Source: Portulaca oleracea (lineage: Eukaryota > Streptophyta > Magnoliopsida > Caryophyllales > Portulacaceae). From it: a stretch of DNA of 64,000 nucleotides. The stretch is from positions 23,684,669 through 23,748,668 of the forward strand of contig CM055886.1 of assembly GCA_029582165.1 (NCBI GenBank), written 5' to 3'. The first letter of the stretch is position 1; every line of letters starts with the position of its first letter. The translations under genes were made by a program, and so were the position numbers. This document shows positions 34,772-45,272 of the stretch, one piece after another. The notes under the pieces were generated by a model, which saw only the letters and a list, made by a program, of their open reading frames with translations, did not search any database and was not told the origin of the DNA.

Positions 34772-35292
34772 TACCGCCGTCCCATAATACTTGTTCATTT
34801 GGATAAAATTTAAAAAACCAATAAAATAAGTTGGTTAAGTATTGTGTTGTTTGGAAAGTTGTAAATATGAGTACTACCTCCGTCCTTTTTTATTTGTCCA
34901 ATTAACTAATTTTTTCGTCCCTTTTTATTTGTCTAATTACCTAACTTTTACATTTCCAATAACTATAATACCCATTTTATCCCTAATAAATGCACTCTTT
35001 ACATCTTTCTAAGGATATTTTCAAGGATATTTTTGGCAATATATAAATCTTTTGCTCTATTCCCTATATTTCTTGGTTTTGTGAAAGTAGGTTTTGAGAC
35101 AATTAATCAGGGATAGAGGTAGTATTAAATTGTATGAATATCTTTCTCTATCTCACTTTTTTTATTTTTATATGACAAAAAAACTGATAAAAAAAGTAGT
35201 TAGTTGAAAAAAGTTGCATTGAAATTACAAAATGACAAGTATTGTGGGACAAAAAAAGTTATTAAAGTGACATCTATTATAAGACGAAGGTA
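34772..35292. mobile_element. Stowaway-like MITE (outer), interrupted by a second one
   Basis: The left end is TACCGCCGTCCCATAATACT and the right end is the complement of TACCTTCGTCTTATAATA. Subterminal ACTTGTTCATTT and AAATGACAAGT also pair. The interior is split by the MITE at 34874-35122. Confidence 0.6.
34874..35122. mobile_element. Stowaway-like MITE (inner, nested)
   Basis: CTACCTCCGTCCTTTTTTAT at the left; CAGGGATAGAGGTAG at the right; TA on both sides. The inner copy inserted after the outer one. TTTTATTTGTC occurs twice in its left arm. Confidence 0.65.
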
Positions 35293-36147
35293 ATACATTT
35301 TTTCTACGCTTATTACCTAGTTTTACTTTTGACCAAGTCATTTAATTATGTAACAACTAACAATATTATCTCTTTATTATAACCCCATTGGCCATTGTGA
35401 TACTAACTCTAAAAAAAAATCTTTAGAAACTAGTTGGTGTCCAAGAAAAGAATTTTAATTTAAAATTTAGCGTAACCATTCAATATTCCTTTTACCATTA
35501 AAAAAAGATATTCGATTTGTAGATATTTTGCATATATGTGATTGATATTATCTTTGTAATATTATCTACATCTATATATATTATGCAAAATGATAAATAT
35601 TTTGATACAAAATGGTTAATAATCATCTTATATTTCACTAAAATCACTCATAAAGTTAAATGTAAGTATATTTAAATAATTATAAAGATATGTTTCATTA
35701 CTTTGAGGGTTATTACATTTTTTAAATAATATAAAAATAATTATTTATTTATATTTTTTGATTAATATAAAACTATGCATAAAATGTCCATTTTCTATGT
35801 ACTATGATTGATAAAAGGTTCTTATTTGTACTTTTTGACCCAACTAATAAGTATTATACTCTTATAGTTGATAAATAAATATAATTATTAGAGAAATTAT
35901 TATAAAAATTATAAAAATATGAAATATGAACAATTTAAAATGATTATTAATCATTTTAAGTTAAAATATATATCATTGTTACTCTATCATAAGTCCATGT
36001 AAGCGAAATTTAGACTGAGAGATTATTTTTGTTATGCATGAGCCGTTTGCGTGAAGGTTGCATGAGATGATTTTAGAAGTTGATGAGTAGAAGCCCACTG
36101 CCCAAGTCGATATTGGACACATAAGTAGAGAAGTGAAGACAAAGGAA

Positions 36148-36196
<49 letters not shown>

Positions 36197-37215
36197 GTAC
36201 ACCGTACACAAATAAATGAAGCAACCGCACACTTGAAATTAAGTTGGTCCAATCTATTTGTGTGACTTGAATATGAAGGGAAAAAAAAAATGAAAAGTGC
36301 CACCTAATATTGTCATCCACGTACATTTTGACTGGTGATCTAGAAATAAATAAGCAAAGCAAATATCCCCTACATTTGTGCTGTATTCAGCCCCGCTGTC
36401 TCAGCTCTCTCCCTCTGACACTTTTTAATTATTTTATTATTATCTTTAAATCCCCTTTCATAGTTTATTTGTGAAATAAACTCTACATGATCTGATCAAG
36501 GCTTAATTATTGAATAATAATACAGTAGTACATGAATACACCTACTGCAAGGTTTCAAGGGTGTGCCCCTACATATAATGCTGCATAAAACACAAGAAAA
36601 ATGGCCATGCATGCTATCATGTTACTGCCCGCATTTGTATATCTAGGGACAAAAATATAACAAAACTAATATGAGTTTTGAGGTGATACATCTTTTAAAC
36701 ACATTGCCCTATCATTCAAATTATATTATTATATATATTAAAGTGAACTTAAATAATATGATCGAATTTTATAACTATAGTATAACATATAAAGTTGTAT
36801 TTTTATCCATTTTTTTTTATATTTCCAAAAAATGTGTAAAAGAAGCTTAACGAAAGGCCGTGATCAATTAAGGTGTCATTTGTGCTCATTGACACAGTCT
36901 GAGCATCACAAACTTTTTAAAATTGATAACTAATACTTATTATTAAAAAAAATAGGGTAGAAAAATGATTGAAAAAATCAATTTGATGAAGAGTAAGACA
37001 CATAAAAAGTGCCTTGGAGTAAGACCCATCTCATCATTTTACATAATTTATAATCATTTATATATTGTTATTTATTTTCTTTCTAAAATTAATTTAATGT
37101 ACAATAATGATATGTTCATATTAAGATAACACACTTAAAAAATATATATCTTTTGTCAAGATTACCATTAAGAAAGAATTTTAATTATGTTTTCTAATTT
37201 CACTAGCATGAATTT
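35293..37215. other. AT-rich intergenic DNA with one trinucleotide repeat
   Basis: No gene seen. The ORFs near 36000-36360 are produced by the (AAT)n tract at 36151-36196. The remainder is AT-rich. Confidence 0.6.
36151..36196. repeat. (AAT)n microsatellite
   Basis: About 15 AAT units, read in three frames as poly-Tyr, poly-Ile or poly-Leu. Confidence 0.95.
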
Positions 37216-37219
37216 TAGT

Positions 37220-38100
37220 TTTTTTTTCGATTATTGATAACCAAAAGGTTTAAAGGTTCATAAAAATACAGCAAACCGCATACGAAACAACAATCACCAC
37301 CAAAAGAGAAAGGTTACAACCAAACTGTTAAATAAAATAACATAGCAAGGACTTTCACGGGCACTACAGCCAAACAAAACCATTACATTGCAAATAAGAT
37401 GCAGGATCGACAAATTCAGCTTGATGGGTCATCGAGGACTCGCGCGCCAATATCATTGCCAATAATCACAGCCCTTCGGTCAATCTCAGCTTCAATATCA
37501 TCAAGATTGCTATCTTCCGACATATTCGCATGTCTATTCATCCTAACCTTCTGACCACCCTTTTGGCCACGAGCAGCTCTAGAAGTTGCATCTCTAGCAA
37601 GCTGCCACTTAGATTTCATCAACATGTTAAGTTTTCTCTTACTTCTGCCTTTACCTTTCGAAACCTCAAGGATGGATTCTTCAAGATCTGCAAGCAAGTC
37701 ATGCTCAGTCACACCATCAAAGGATTCAAACTGGTTACTAAGAGTGCGGTCACTGTCAGATTCGGCCTCTGGGTCTCTATTAGCCGCCCGATTGATTTTG
37801 GAACCACTCAAGAGGACACCTTTATAAGACAATTTGCTTGCATGCTTATTGCTATCCAAGCCAACATTAATAGAGTCTGTAATGGTTTTGCTAGAATCAT
37901 CCACAGACCCATCACAATCGGGATCCTCAAGAGAGTCGGGCACCCGTGTCTTCTTTTCCAAAATTCCTCAAACCATTGTCAACCCCACAAGCGGACGGGA
38001 TATGCAAAACATTCGAAATACGAGCATCACCAATATTCTTCTTAGGTATCCACTTTTGGCTAACTTTTGCAGTAGTAGGAGGTCTAACAACTTATTTTTT
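37220..38100 (-). mobile_element. Retroposon with an ORF1-like protein and A tail
   Basis: On minus, an open region begins upstream of 38000 (TAKVSQKWIPKKNIGDARIS, with a frameshift near 37965) and continues as the ORF 37961-37416, a 181-aa acidic then basic protein (KGKGRSKRKLNMLMKSKW...). A ~195-bp trailer ends GGTTATCAATAATCGAAAAA. The A tail and the short trailer indicate retroposition. The protein resembles the linker end of plant LINE ORF1 proteins, but I cannot name it. No ORF2 or reverse transcriptase is present between the ORF and the tail. Confidence 0.45.
37416..37961 (-). CDS. Unrecognised 181-aa ORF in the retroposon
   Basis: It starts MEKKTRVPDSLEDPDCDGS and is rich in Asp, Ser and Glu. 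It has a basic segment at residues ~100-145 (KGKGRSKRK, ARGQKGG) and ends ARVLDDPSS. No catalytic motif is seen. Its base use is coding-like, unlike the AT-rich surroundings. The true frame probably begins further upstream, before a one-base shift. I infer ORF1/gag-type nucleic-acid binding only from the basic segment and context. Confidence 0.4.
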   Translation of the reverse strand: MEKKTRVPDSLEDPDCDGSVDDSSKTITDSINVGLDSNKHASKLSYKGVLLSGSKINRAANRDPEAESDSDRTLSNQFESFDGVTEHDLLADLEESILEVSKGKGRSKRKLNMLMKSKWQLARDATSRAARGQKGGQKVRMNRHANMSEDSNLDDIEAEIDRRAVIIGNDIGARVLDDPSS

Positions 38101-38341
38101 TATTGAATTTTGCCCAAAAAATAAAAAGCTTCCAGTGATACATCGACAATTGATACTTTATGAATTTAGCAAGAATTTTAGTTATATCACCTCATTTCGC
38201 TGGCTTTTATTGAAATAATAATAAGAAGAAAAAACGTATCTATGTCATATTCAAGAAGGATTCTTATTTTATATTAATGATTATCCCGTTCTTTTAATAA
38301 TCCTAAAGAAGTTAGCAACTTAATATGCATTATCTATATAA

Positions 38342-38599
38342 TCTATATATTATAATAGAAATCATTGTGCGTCCCACGAAATAGAGCCATGAGAGTGACT
38401 GTAGGGGAGTAGACCAATCACAACGTAGAAAATTATATTTTTTTATATTTTCAATTTTTGTTTATTTTCAATCCGGCTTTTATTTTAAAATTAAAAAAAA
38501 TCAGAAAGTATCACTTATCCTGGACTGCTTTGGACTCTGAATTAAATTATTTTGGTGCAAATAACAGTAACTATTTTGGTGTTGCCTATAATAATAATA
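38342..38599 (+). mobile_element. Helitron-like 5' fragment, copy A
   Basis: Begins A|TCTATATATTATAATAGAA, the form of plant Helitron 5' ends (TC after A). It is near-identical to the first ~258 bp of the next copy, including GTCCCACGAAATAGAGCCA, and stops where copy B begins, so the two are in tandem. Confidence 0.55.
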
Positions 38600-38841
38600 T
38601 CTATATATTATAATATAAATCATTGTGGGTCCCACGAAATAGAGCCACGGGCGTGACTAAAGGGAATTGGCCAATCACAACGTGGAAAATTATACTTTTT
38701 TTCTATTTTCTATTTTTTTATTTTCAATCCGGATTTTATTTTAAAATTAAAAAAACCAGAAAGTATCACTAATCGTTGACCGCCTTGGACTCTGAATTAA
38801 ATTATTTTGGTGCAAATAGAAGTAATTATTTTGGTGTTACC

Positions 38842-38874
<33 letters not shown>

Positions 38875-39138
38875 CTATATAATAATAATAATCTATATAA
38901 TATTAATAGTAAAGTTTTTGGGTCCCGCTAAATGGAGAAAGGAGATTAATAATAATAATCTTGATCTTGTGTATATTTTATTTGAATAATTATGTTACGA
39001 TACGTTTTAATTTGATAATATCATTAATGTTTCGCTCTTTCTAATTTATATTCCCATTTGTATATAGTTTATTTTTTTTATTTTCTATGAAAATAACTAT
39101 TTTTTCCTACACTGTGCATTGCACGGGTTTAAGACTAG
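38600..39138 (+). mobile_element. Helitron-like element, copy B
   Basis: 5' end TCTATATATTATAATATAAA; 3' end GTGCATTGCACGGGTTTAAG then ACTAG, followed by T. The GTGC-att-GCAC hairpin lies about 10 bases before the CTAG end, as Helitrons require. A further internal 5'-like start (TCTATATAATATTAATAG) is at 38892, so the shortest complete unit may be 38892-39138. Non-coding; a (TAA)n run lies at about 38843-38873. Confidence 0.6.
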
Positions 39139-40824
39139 TATATAATATAATACTAATGACAAAGTTTGTGGGCCCCATGAAATAGTGAAAGGAGATTAAA
39201 CTGAGCATCAAGATAATTCTAATTTTTTCTAATTTCCATTTATCTATAATATATTAAAATTCTATTTTGTTATTCACCTTAAACAAAGCACGTTTGTCAC
39301 TTTTGATAACCACATTTTTCCATTTCAATTTTATTCAATATATTAAATTAGATAGAGCTAGATTTTCTATGTCATTTCTATTTTATTATTTGCTTATTTT
39401 TACTTAAATCAATACTAAATAATATTTCTCATATCAAACCTAAACATAAGAGATTAAAACAAACAATCATCACTCATTATATCATAAAACACCATCCAAT
39501 TTTGAGTCATCAAATGGACAATAAATAACATGATATGCAAATTGATTGTATTTGAATTGTCAAAAATAGAAACCAACGCGATTTCAAATCATTAATGCAA
39601 AAAAAAAAAACCTAAATCCTTAAATGATCAAATTAGAAGTGTAAAATAGGAACCACGAATCCCAAATGAATGAAAACGAAAAAAAATAATGAAGAAGGAA
39701 ATGAAAAAAATAATGAAGAAATATACTCTTCAACAAGTCGTAGATTGAGAAAAAGTTTGGCGACATAAATCTACAAACCACAACACAAATTTCGATCCTT
39801 GCCTTATCGAGTACAATATGAACAAAAATACTAACAAACTGCTCAAATTTTTTTGTTTGATCTTTTAATAATTTACTATACTCGCATGTATATTTATATT
39901 TGGTTTAATTCTTTTTGCATCTTGCACTTTCAAATTTGTATATTTTTAAATAGGGCTGGCAATGAGCCAAGCCGAATCGTGAGCCCTCGCGAAGCAGCTC
40001 GACGGGAAGCTCGATAAGCTCGACTCGCAATAAGTTCGAGGTGACTCGGGCTCGGGCTCGTCACATAAACAAGCCAAGCCGAGCCCAAGGAAGCTCGGCT
40101 CGTGAAGCTCAAAAGGCTCGTGAAAATGGAAAATTGGACGAAATATGTTATGTTTGATAATACAATTTCCAAAATAACATTACCATTTCACATGAATTGA
40201 AACTTGTGCTTTTGATACAACATTTTTTTATGTGTTATAAATCCACAATCATAAATTATTTTCATTATCACTAAAAGATTCCTTTATTTTATATCATATA
40301 ATTGTTATTTTAAACTAATTAATTTTCAATCTTATATCATTATTTGGCTTTGTTATAAGTGTTTTTTTTTACTATTCTTTATTTTAAGAGTTACTCTTCA
40401 TTATCATTTTGTAGGTCAACAAAATGAATAACAATAAACAAGTATTGGCTCGTTAAAGCTCGTGAGGGCTCGCGAGCTTAACTTTTCAGGCTCGCCAAGC
40501 TTGCGAGTCGAGCCAATCTTGCAATGTAGCTCACGAGCCAAGCCTCAAGCATGCCAAGCTCGGGCTCGACTCGACTCATTTCCTGCCGTACTTTTAGATC
40601 TTGCACTTTTACATTGTTGTTTCAATTGAATTGTTGGTCTCACGTGTTTTTTGCTTTAGTGTATTTTTTATTTGAACAATTTTGTTATGGTACATTTTTA
40701 TTTGATAATATCATTAATGTTCGTTCTTTTTAATTTATATTCTATTTGTATATAATTTAATTTTTTATTTTTTTATCAAAATAATTATTTTATCGTACAC
40801 CGTACATCGCACGGGTCTATGGCT
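39139..40824 (+). mobile_element. Helitron-like element, copy C, with an internal insertion
   Basis: The start (AATACTAATGACAAAGTTTG, GGGCCCCATGAAATAG) matches the unit at 38892. The end (ATTTTATCGTACACCGTACA, TCGCACGGGTCTATGGCTA) matches the end of copy B, although the final CTAG is not intact. Insert 39952-40565 separates the halves. Confidence 0.45.
39952..40565. mobile_element. Element with GGCTCG/CGAGCC-rich inverted ends
   Basis: The left end (AGGGCTGGCAATGAGCCAAG) and right end are packed with GCTCGGCTCG, GAGCC and AAGCTCG in opposed orientation, with ~280 AT-rich bases between. Non-coding. It belongs to the common plant class of low-complexity MITE-like sequences. Confidence 0.5.
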
Positions 40825-41805
40825 ATAAAAAGTATAAGGAAATTCCATTAGAAAAGTAAAGGAAAATAAAAAAATATAGTTCTTATTTGCAAAAGAAAGG
40901 CACAATCTCCGATCCCCACTCTTAGTCTTGCAGATGCTTTGACCACAGTCCAAAATGAAGATGATGAATGGGAATCAAAGAAACACGCACATACAATGAT
41001 CACACAAATACATATATATATTTTTTGGTTAGGCATATATATATATGAATGGTATAAAAAGTAATATATAATTGATATATGCCTAATCAAAAAACTATCA
41101 CAATATATATAAATGGTATAAAATCACATTTATATATATATTTTTTAAAATTTACAAAAATGCATATAAAATATGCCTAACGGACGGGGTTCATTCGTTA
41201 GGGTGTCAATTTTAATTGTTGGCGTAGCCAACACGTTCCAAGCTTCTTATAATTGATAATTAATAGTATCTGACAAAAAAATTGGAATTAAAAATAATAA
41301 TACGTATTAGTTTTATAAAAAGGAAGACACTTGAGTCAAGACACATATCATCACCCTTTTACGGAAATATATATTTTTTGGTTAAGGGAGACCAGAAGTT
41401 AGTAATAAGTGTTGAGGAGATGAATACAGAGAATGAATAAGATCACAAGGCAAGATAGTGATGTGAATCGATCTCTATGTCGCTATGCTTCTTCATTCAT
41501 TAATTTGGTTGGCTGAAATCACCCATGCATGCATACATGAATCATGATAAAAACGGCATACCTACCTCCATTATGGATCGATCGTACTAATCATTATACA
41601 ATCTTAGTAAGTCTATTAGCGTTCGTTCGTACCTCCTTTCTGTCATCAGTGAAATGTATATGGGTGTGGAGAGAAAAATCAGTACCAATGTACCATAATA
41701 AATTAAGTGTCCAATATGCATGTACTACTAATAAAAAAAACTAGTTTTATTATGTATTTTGCTAGAATTAGATTCAGATATGTTGTCAGTTCTTACTTTT
41801 TAGGG
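40825..41805. other. AT-rich intergenic DNA with small foldbacks
   Basis: Contains a foldback at about 41021-41095 (TTTTTTGGTTAGGCATATAT with ATATGCCTAATCAAAAAA) and a palindrome CCTAACG...CGTTAGG at about 41179-41205. No gene seen. Confidence 0.55.
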
Positions 41806-42340
41806 GTGTAAAATAGAGCAATAGATGCAGTGAAAGGAAAATACATGATGAATATGGAATCAGGGATAATAATAGAGGCAAGAACAAAGATAAAAGGGGG
41901 TCGGAGACAATATTTTTACGTGGAAACCCGAACCGGATAAAAACCACGAGCATCAACTAATATCCACTAGTAAAAAAGGAGATATTACAAGAGGTGTAAT
42001 ATAATCTCTTGTACACTTTCACAACCTAGAGGTAAGTAGGGTGAATATGTGAAAATAACACTGTACCTCCCTCACGGGGAGTTTTGAAGGCTCTCACATC
42101 TGCCACATCTCACAATGTGAATGAAGACCTCTATTTATAGGGTAAACATCCTATAGATTTGATTTGACTTTTACTTCAAATACAATTAGGTTTTAGAATG
42201 CTATTACAATTAGAAAATTAGCATAAATATAATTAGGAAAGAAAATAACTTCCTAATACCAACCAATAACTTGGAGTTTAAACAAGTTTAGGAAACTTGC
42301 CAAATAATGAGTTAAGAGAATTTGAGTCATTAACCCAACA
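41806..42340 (-). repeat. Solo-LTR-like sequence, copia type
   Basis: It shares the layout of the copia LTR at 27620-28190 without being the same family: TTTTTACGTGGAAACCC, then AAAAACCACGAGC, TATCCACTAGT, TATTACAAGAGGTGTAATAT, a CTATTTATAGGGT promoter-like site on minus, and repeated ACAATTAGG. Possible ends are TGTAAAAT at 41806 and CCCAACA at 42340. No target duplication was found, so boundaries are approximate. Confidence 0.5.
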
Positions 42341-42797
42341 TACTTTAAAGATTTTTTGGACGCTAATACACTGTACTTTGGGGGTGTTGGACAATAATGC
42401 ACTGAACTTTTTCTTGGACAATATAAATTAAGTGTTGGAACACAATTTCCTATGGATACGACAACCATACACCTAAAAGTACGACAACACTCCTCTCCGT
42501 TCTTGTCGGTAAGGTTGTCCTGCATTATACTCCCGCTCTCCCTTTCTTTATCTCCCAGCGCTGTCATTGTTAAAGCTCCAATCCCCTTCGTCACTTCTTC
42601 TACTTGTGCCAGAACAGCCTGCCCATTTTGATGATGTTTTTGCCCTATACTTCCACTGTCTTGTTGGAACAAACGTCTTTTCACCATACTTGGCAACCCC
42701 AATTGCAACATGTTCTCACCTAGACTTCTTATTTCTTGTTTCATTAAGCTTCAATTTTCCTAGCCTATCCTTATCCTTCTCCTTTTATGCTATTTAT

Positions 42798-42945
42798 TAA
42801 GTGCTCTCGGAACATGTGCTCCAAATAGTATGATTGTTCACTCATATGTATTAAGTTGTTCACTCTTATTATTATGATTGTTCACTCTGATTCATATGAT
42901 TGTTCACTCACAAATATCTGGAGCACATGCTCCGAGTGCATCTAA
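42798..42945. mobile_element. Small MITE with ~24-bp inverted ends
   Basis: GTGCTCTCGGAACATGTGCT at the left pairs with GGAGCACATGCTCCGAGTGC at the right. The centre has ATGATTGTTCACTC three times. It interrupts the DUF4283 pseudogene's downstream region. Confidence 0.65.
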
Positions 42946-42969
42946 TATATATTGTCTTTTTATGCCTTT

Positions 42970-43719
42970 GAGGGTACAAGGTTTCTTTTCATAGGACTTG
43001 CCCTAAGCCACTCCCCGTATGCATAGATTATCTCCTCCCCCTCCTTGTCTTCTTCCCTACAATCCCTGTTAACGTGCCCTATGCGTCCACAAAAATATCA
43101 AAATGTGGGGAGGCATTAGTATTTGAAGTCGACCCGCTTATATACTCCCTTTTTTACTGTAATCTTCCTTCCCCTTTGCAATGGCTTACGGACATCAACA
43201 TGAGCTTTAACTCGCATGTAAGGTTCCCACCCCAAAGGTTCATAATTTTTGAACTCCAAGAAACCCTCCCTGTCGTTGGCTATGGCCCATGCTATTTTCT
43301 CCGTTCTCTTTTCCAACGATGCATCATATATTCGCACCCAGAAAGGCGACACTCCAAATTCAATTTCTGAGGTTGCATGTCTCCCGTGACTTCTGGGATC
43401 ATGAGGAGGTTGTCGAAAGTCCACGGCCTGCCTTCAAGCACCCGTTCCCTATCCTGTCGTGAGAAGAATTGAAAGATGAATAGGTTAGGCTCTACGGCCC
43501 TTATTGCCTCCCCTTCCTTTCTTCTCCATATCAAGTTCAGTGTTTTCTTCAAAGCCTCGAAGACGAAGGGCTTCCCGATACAAAGTTTTCCTGTAGAATG
43601 AGGGTTGTTTTTCTTTCTGTAGTTTCTCCCATCTCGTTCCCTTCATCTTTCCCTACCGCCTTCTCCTCCTCTTTCGTAAGATGAAACTTGTTCCACTCCT
43701 CCACCAGGTAATCTGCCAT
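42970..43719 (-). pseudogene. DUF4283 / zinc-knuckle protein of LINE type, broken
   Basis: The start at 43719 gives MADYLVEEWNKFHLTKEEE. A frameshift near 43560 leads into GKPFVFEALKKTLNLIWRRK and LFIFQFFSRQDRERVLEGRP, the core of DUF4283, which is found in plant LINE ORF1 proteins. A second shift near 43380 leads to FGVSPFWVRIYD and KAHVDVRKPLQRGRKITV. The CCHC knuckle follows at ~43120-43065 (CLPTF.YFCGRIGHVNRDC), with two stop codons, one replacing a Cys. The separate ORF 42744-42253 on minus may be the linker downstream of the knuckle, cut off by the MITE. Confidence 0.75.
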
Positions 43720-43899
43720 TGACTAAACCACTAGGCCGACGACACCTATGATTCAGTATTGAAAAAAGACGCTCCATGTCGGAGACTTCAGATATGATTG
43801 GCTGGAACTATTACAAAACCCTAGAGACGACGCCCTAGATGTAGAGAGGGACTCAAATATATGAGATTTATAATCATCATTGTTGAATTTTGTGGCCCA

Positions 43900-44260
43900 T
43901 TGGATCCTCCTTAGGTCCAAAATTGGCAAGAGAAGTTGAGGAGATGCAGGCCACACCCCGTAAGGTGCAACCCGCGCCTCAACAGAGAAGGAAACAATGT
44001 GGTGCTCGAGACGCTAGTCGCGACAATGAGGCGCTAGCTGCACCGAGAACCGATGCCTGCCGCTCCTCAATGGCTTGACCCGCGCCCGAGACAGAGACGA
44101 AACACATGGAGACATAGGTTGCGTCTCGAAGGTGCTAGCCACGCCACTATCTGCGTCTGTTTGGGCGCTACCCACGTCTGCACCGACTTGCACGCGAAGT
44201 TGGGTCACGTTTCCCGTGACACATGGTTTTTTGAGTTTTAACCTAACTCTAATTCCCTAG
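43900..44260. other. GC-rich block of unknown origin
   Basis: A sharply GC-rich stretch (GAGACGCTAGTCGCGACAAT, GCGCTAGCTGCACCGAGAAC) in an AT-rich region. Direct-repeat flavour: GGCGCTAG/GGTGCTAG and GACGCTAG recur several times. It lies directly before an LTR remnant. ORFs exist on both strands but none is recognised. Confidence 0.4.
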
Positions 44261-44261
44261 T

Positions 44262-44656
44262 CGCACTATATATATATATATGATCGGTTTTCTCCACTTT
44301 TAAAATCAATCAGATCAGAAAGAAAATATTGAGAAAGATAGAGTTTCATAAATATTTTCCCATTGTTATCCTGAGAGAGATTGTGAGTTGAGAGATTGAG
44401 AGATTGTATTATAATCTCCATTGTTAATCGTATTACACCCTGTGATAGTGATCGAGTTGTACTCTTCCTTTTTCTCATAATGGATTATTTTTTGGCTATC
44501 GCCGTTTGTGGTTTTTTCTCCGAGTTCTTCGGTTTCCCACGTATATCTGGTGTTTGTTTTATCGCTTAATTTTCGTTCCCAAATTTTATTGTAATTTCCA
44601 TCATCTCGTTTACTTCCGCTGAAATTGCAACCTGCAGTTATTTTCTCTGAAATCCC
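44262..44656 (+). repeat. LTR remnant related to the copia LTR (plus orientation)
   Basis: From GAGATTGTGAGTTGAGAGAT through ACACCCTGTGATAGTGATCG, TTCTCATAATGGATTATTTT and TTCTTCGGTTTCCCACGTAT, it follows the minus-strand LTR of 32337-32905 base for base with divergence, ending near TTTTCTCTGAAA. The U3 part is missing or replaced. No matching internal region follows. Confidence 0.75.
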
Positions 44657-45116
44657 TCACAATCATGATTTGAGATGCTCATCATTTTCATTTAAGTTAT
44701 TTAGCTAATCTTGTATTTAAATACTTGAAAGACAATTTAAAGTAAGAGATTACAATTTAGCTTTCTTTTTTAAAAGGACAATATTTGTAATCTTTCAAGA
44801 TATCTTTTAATTGTTAAATATTTTATTTTATTCTAAATTAAAATCATAATTTTTTTGAACATTTATAATTAATAATTAATTGAGGTGGTTTAACATTTTT
44901 TTCGATTCTATGTCGAATATAATTAACAACTAGCCAGATTGGGTTAGTTTTATTTACGAACATAACTTATTCCATATTTTATAATTATAAAAATATAGAA
45001 AGATATAATTTCGTATAATTTATAGATGATATTCTCCTATTATTTTTCCCATTATTTGATATATTCTTTTTTTTGTTTACTAAACTTTTTTTTATAATCG
45101 TTTACTAAACTTCTTT
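44657..45116. other. AT-rich intergenic DNA, no gene seen
   Basis: No coding signal; T and A homopolymers dominate. Confidence 0.6.
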
Positions 45117-45272
45117 TTTTTTTTTTTGAAACAAGCCCCAACGGTCAAAATCACTGCATTTCTTCATTAGAACAGTACAAATCTTTTTGGGCTAAGGCAA
45201 GAATGGCCTCAGGCCCGTCCTCCAACCAAATTCTTTCACAAGAATCCTACAGCCGTAGGTGTGCTAAACTTA
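45117..45272 (-). pseudogene. Severely 5'-truncated LINE (RNase H end plus A tail)
   Basis: On minus it reads RIWLEDGPEAILALAQKDLY and ends in a stop, then a short trailer GACCGTTGGGGCTTGTTTCA and a run of A. Both the C-terminal WLEDGPE-type segment and the tail fit a plant LINE 3' end. Confidence 0.5.

Noticed and set aside
35979..36362. Three ORFs with poly-Leu, poly-Tyr or poly-Ile
   Set aside because: All are frames through the (AAT)n repeat.
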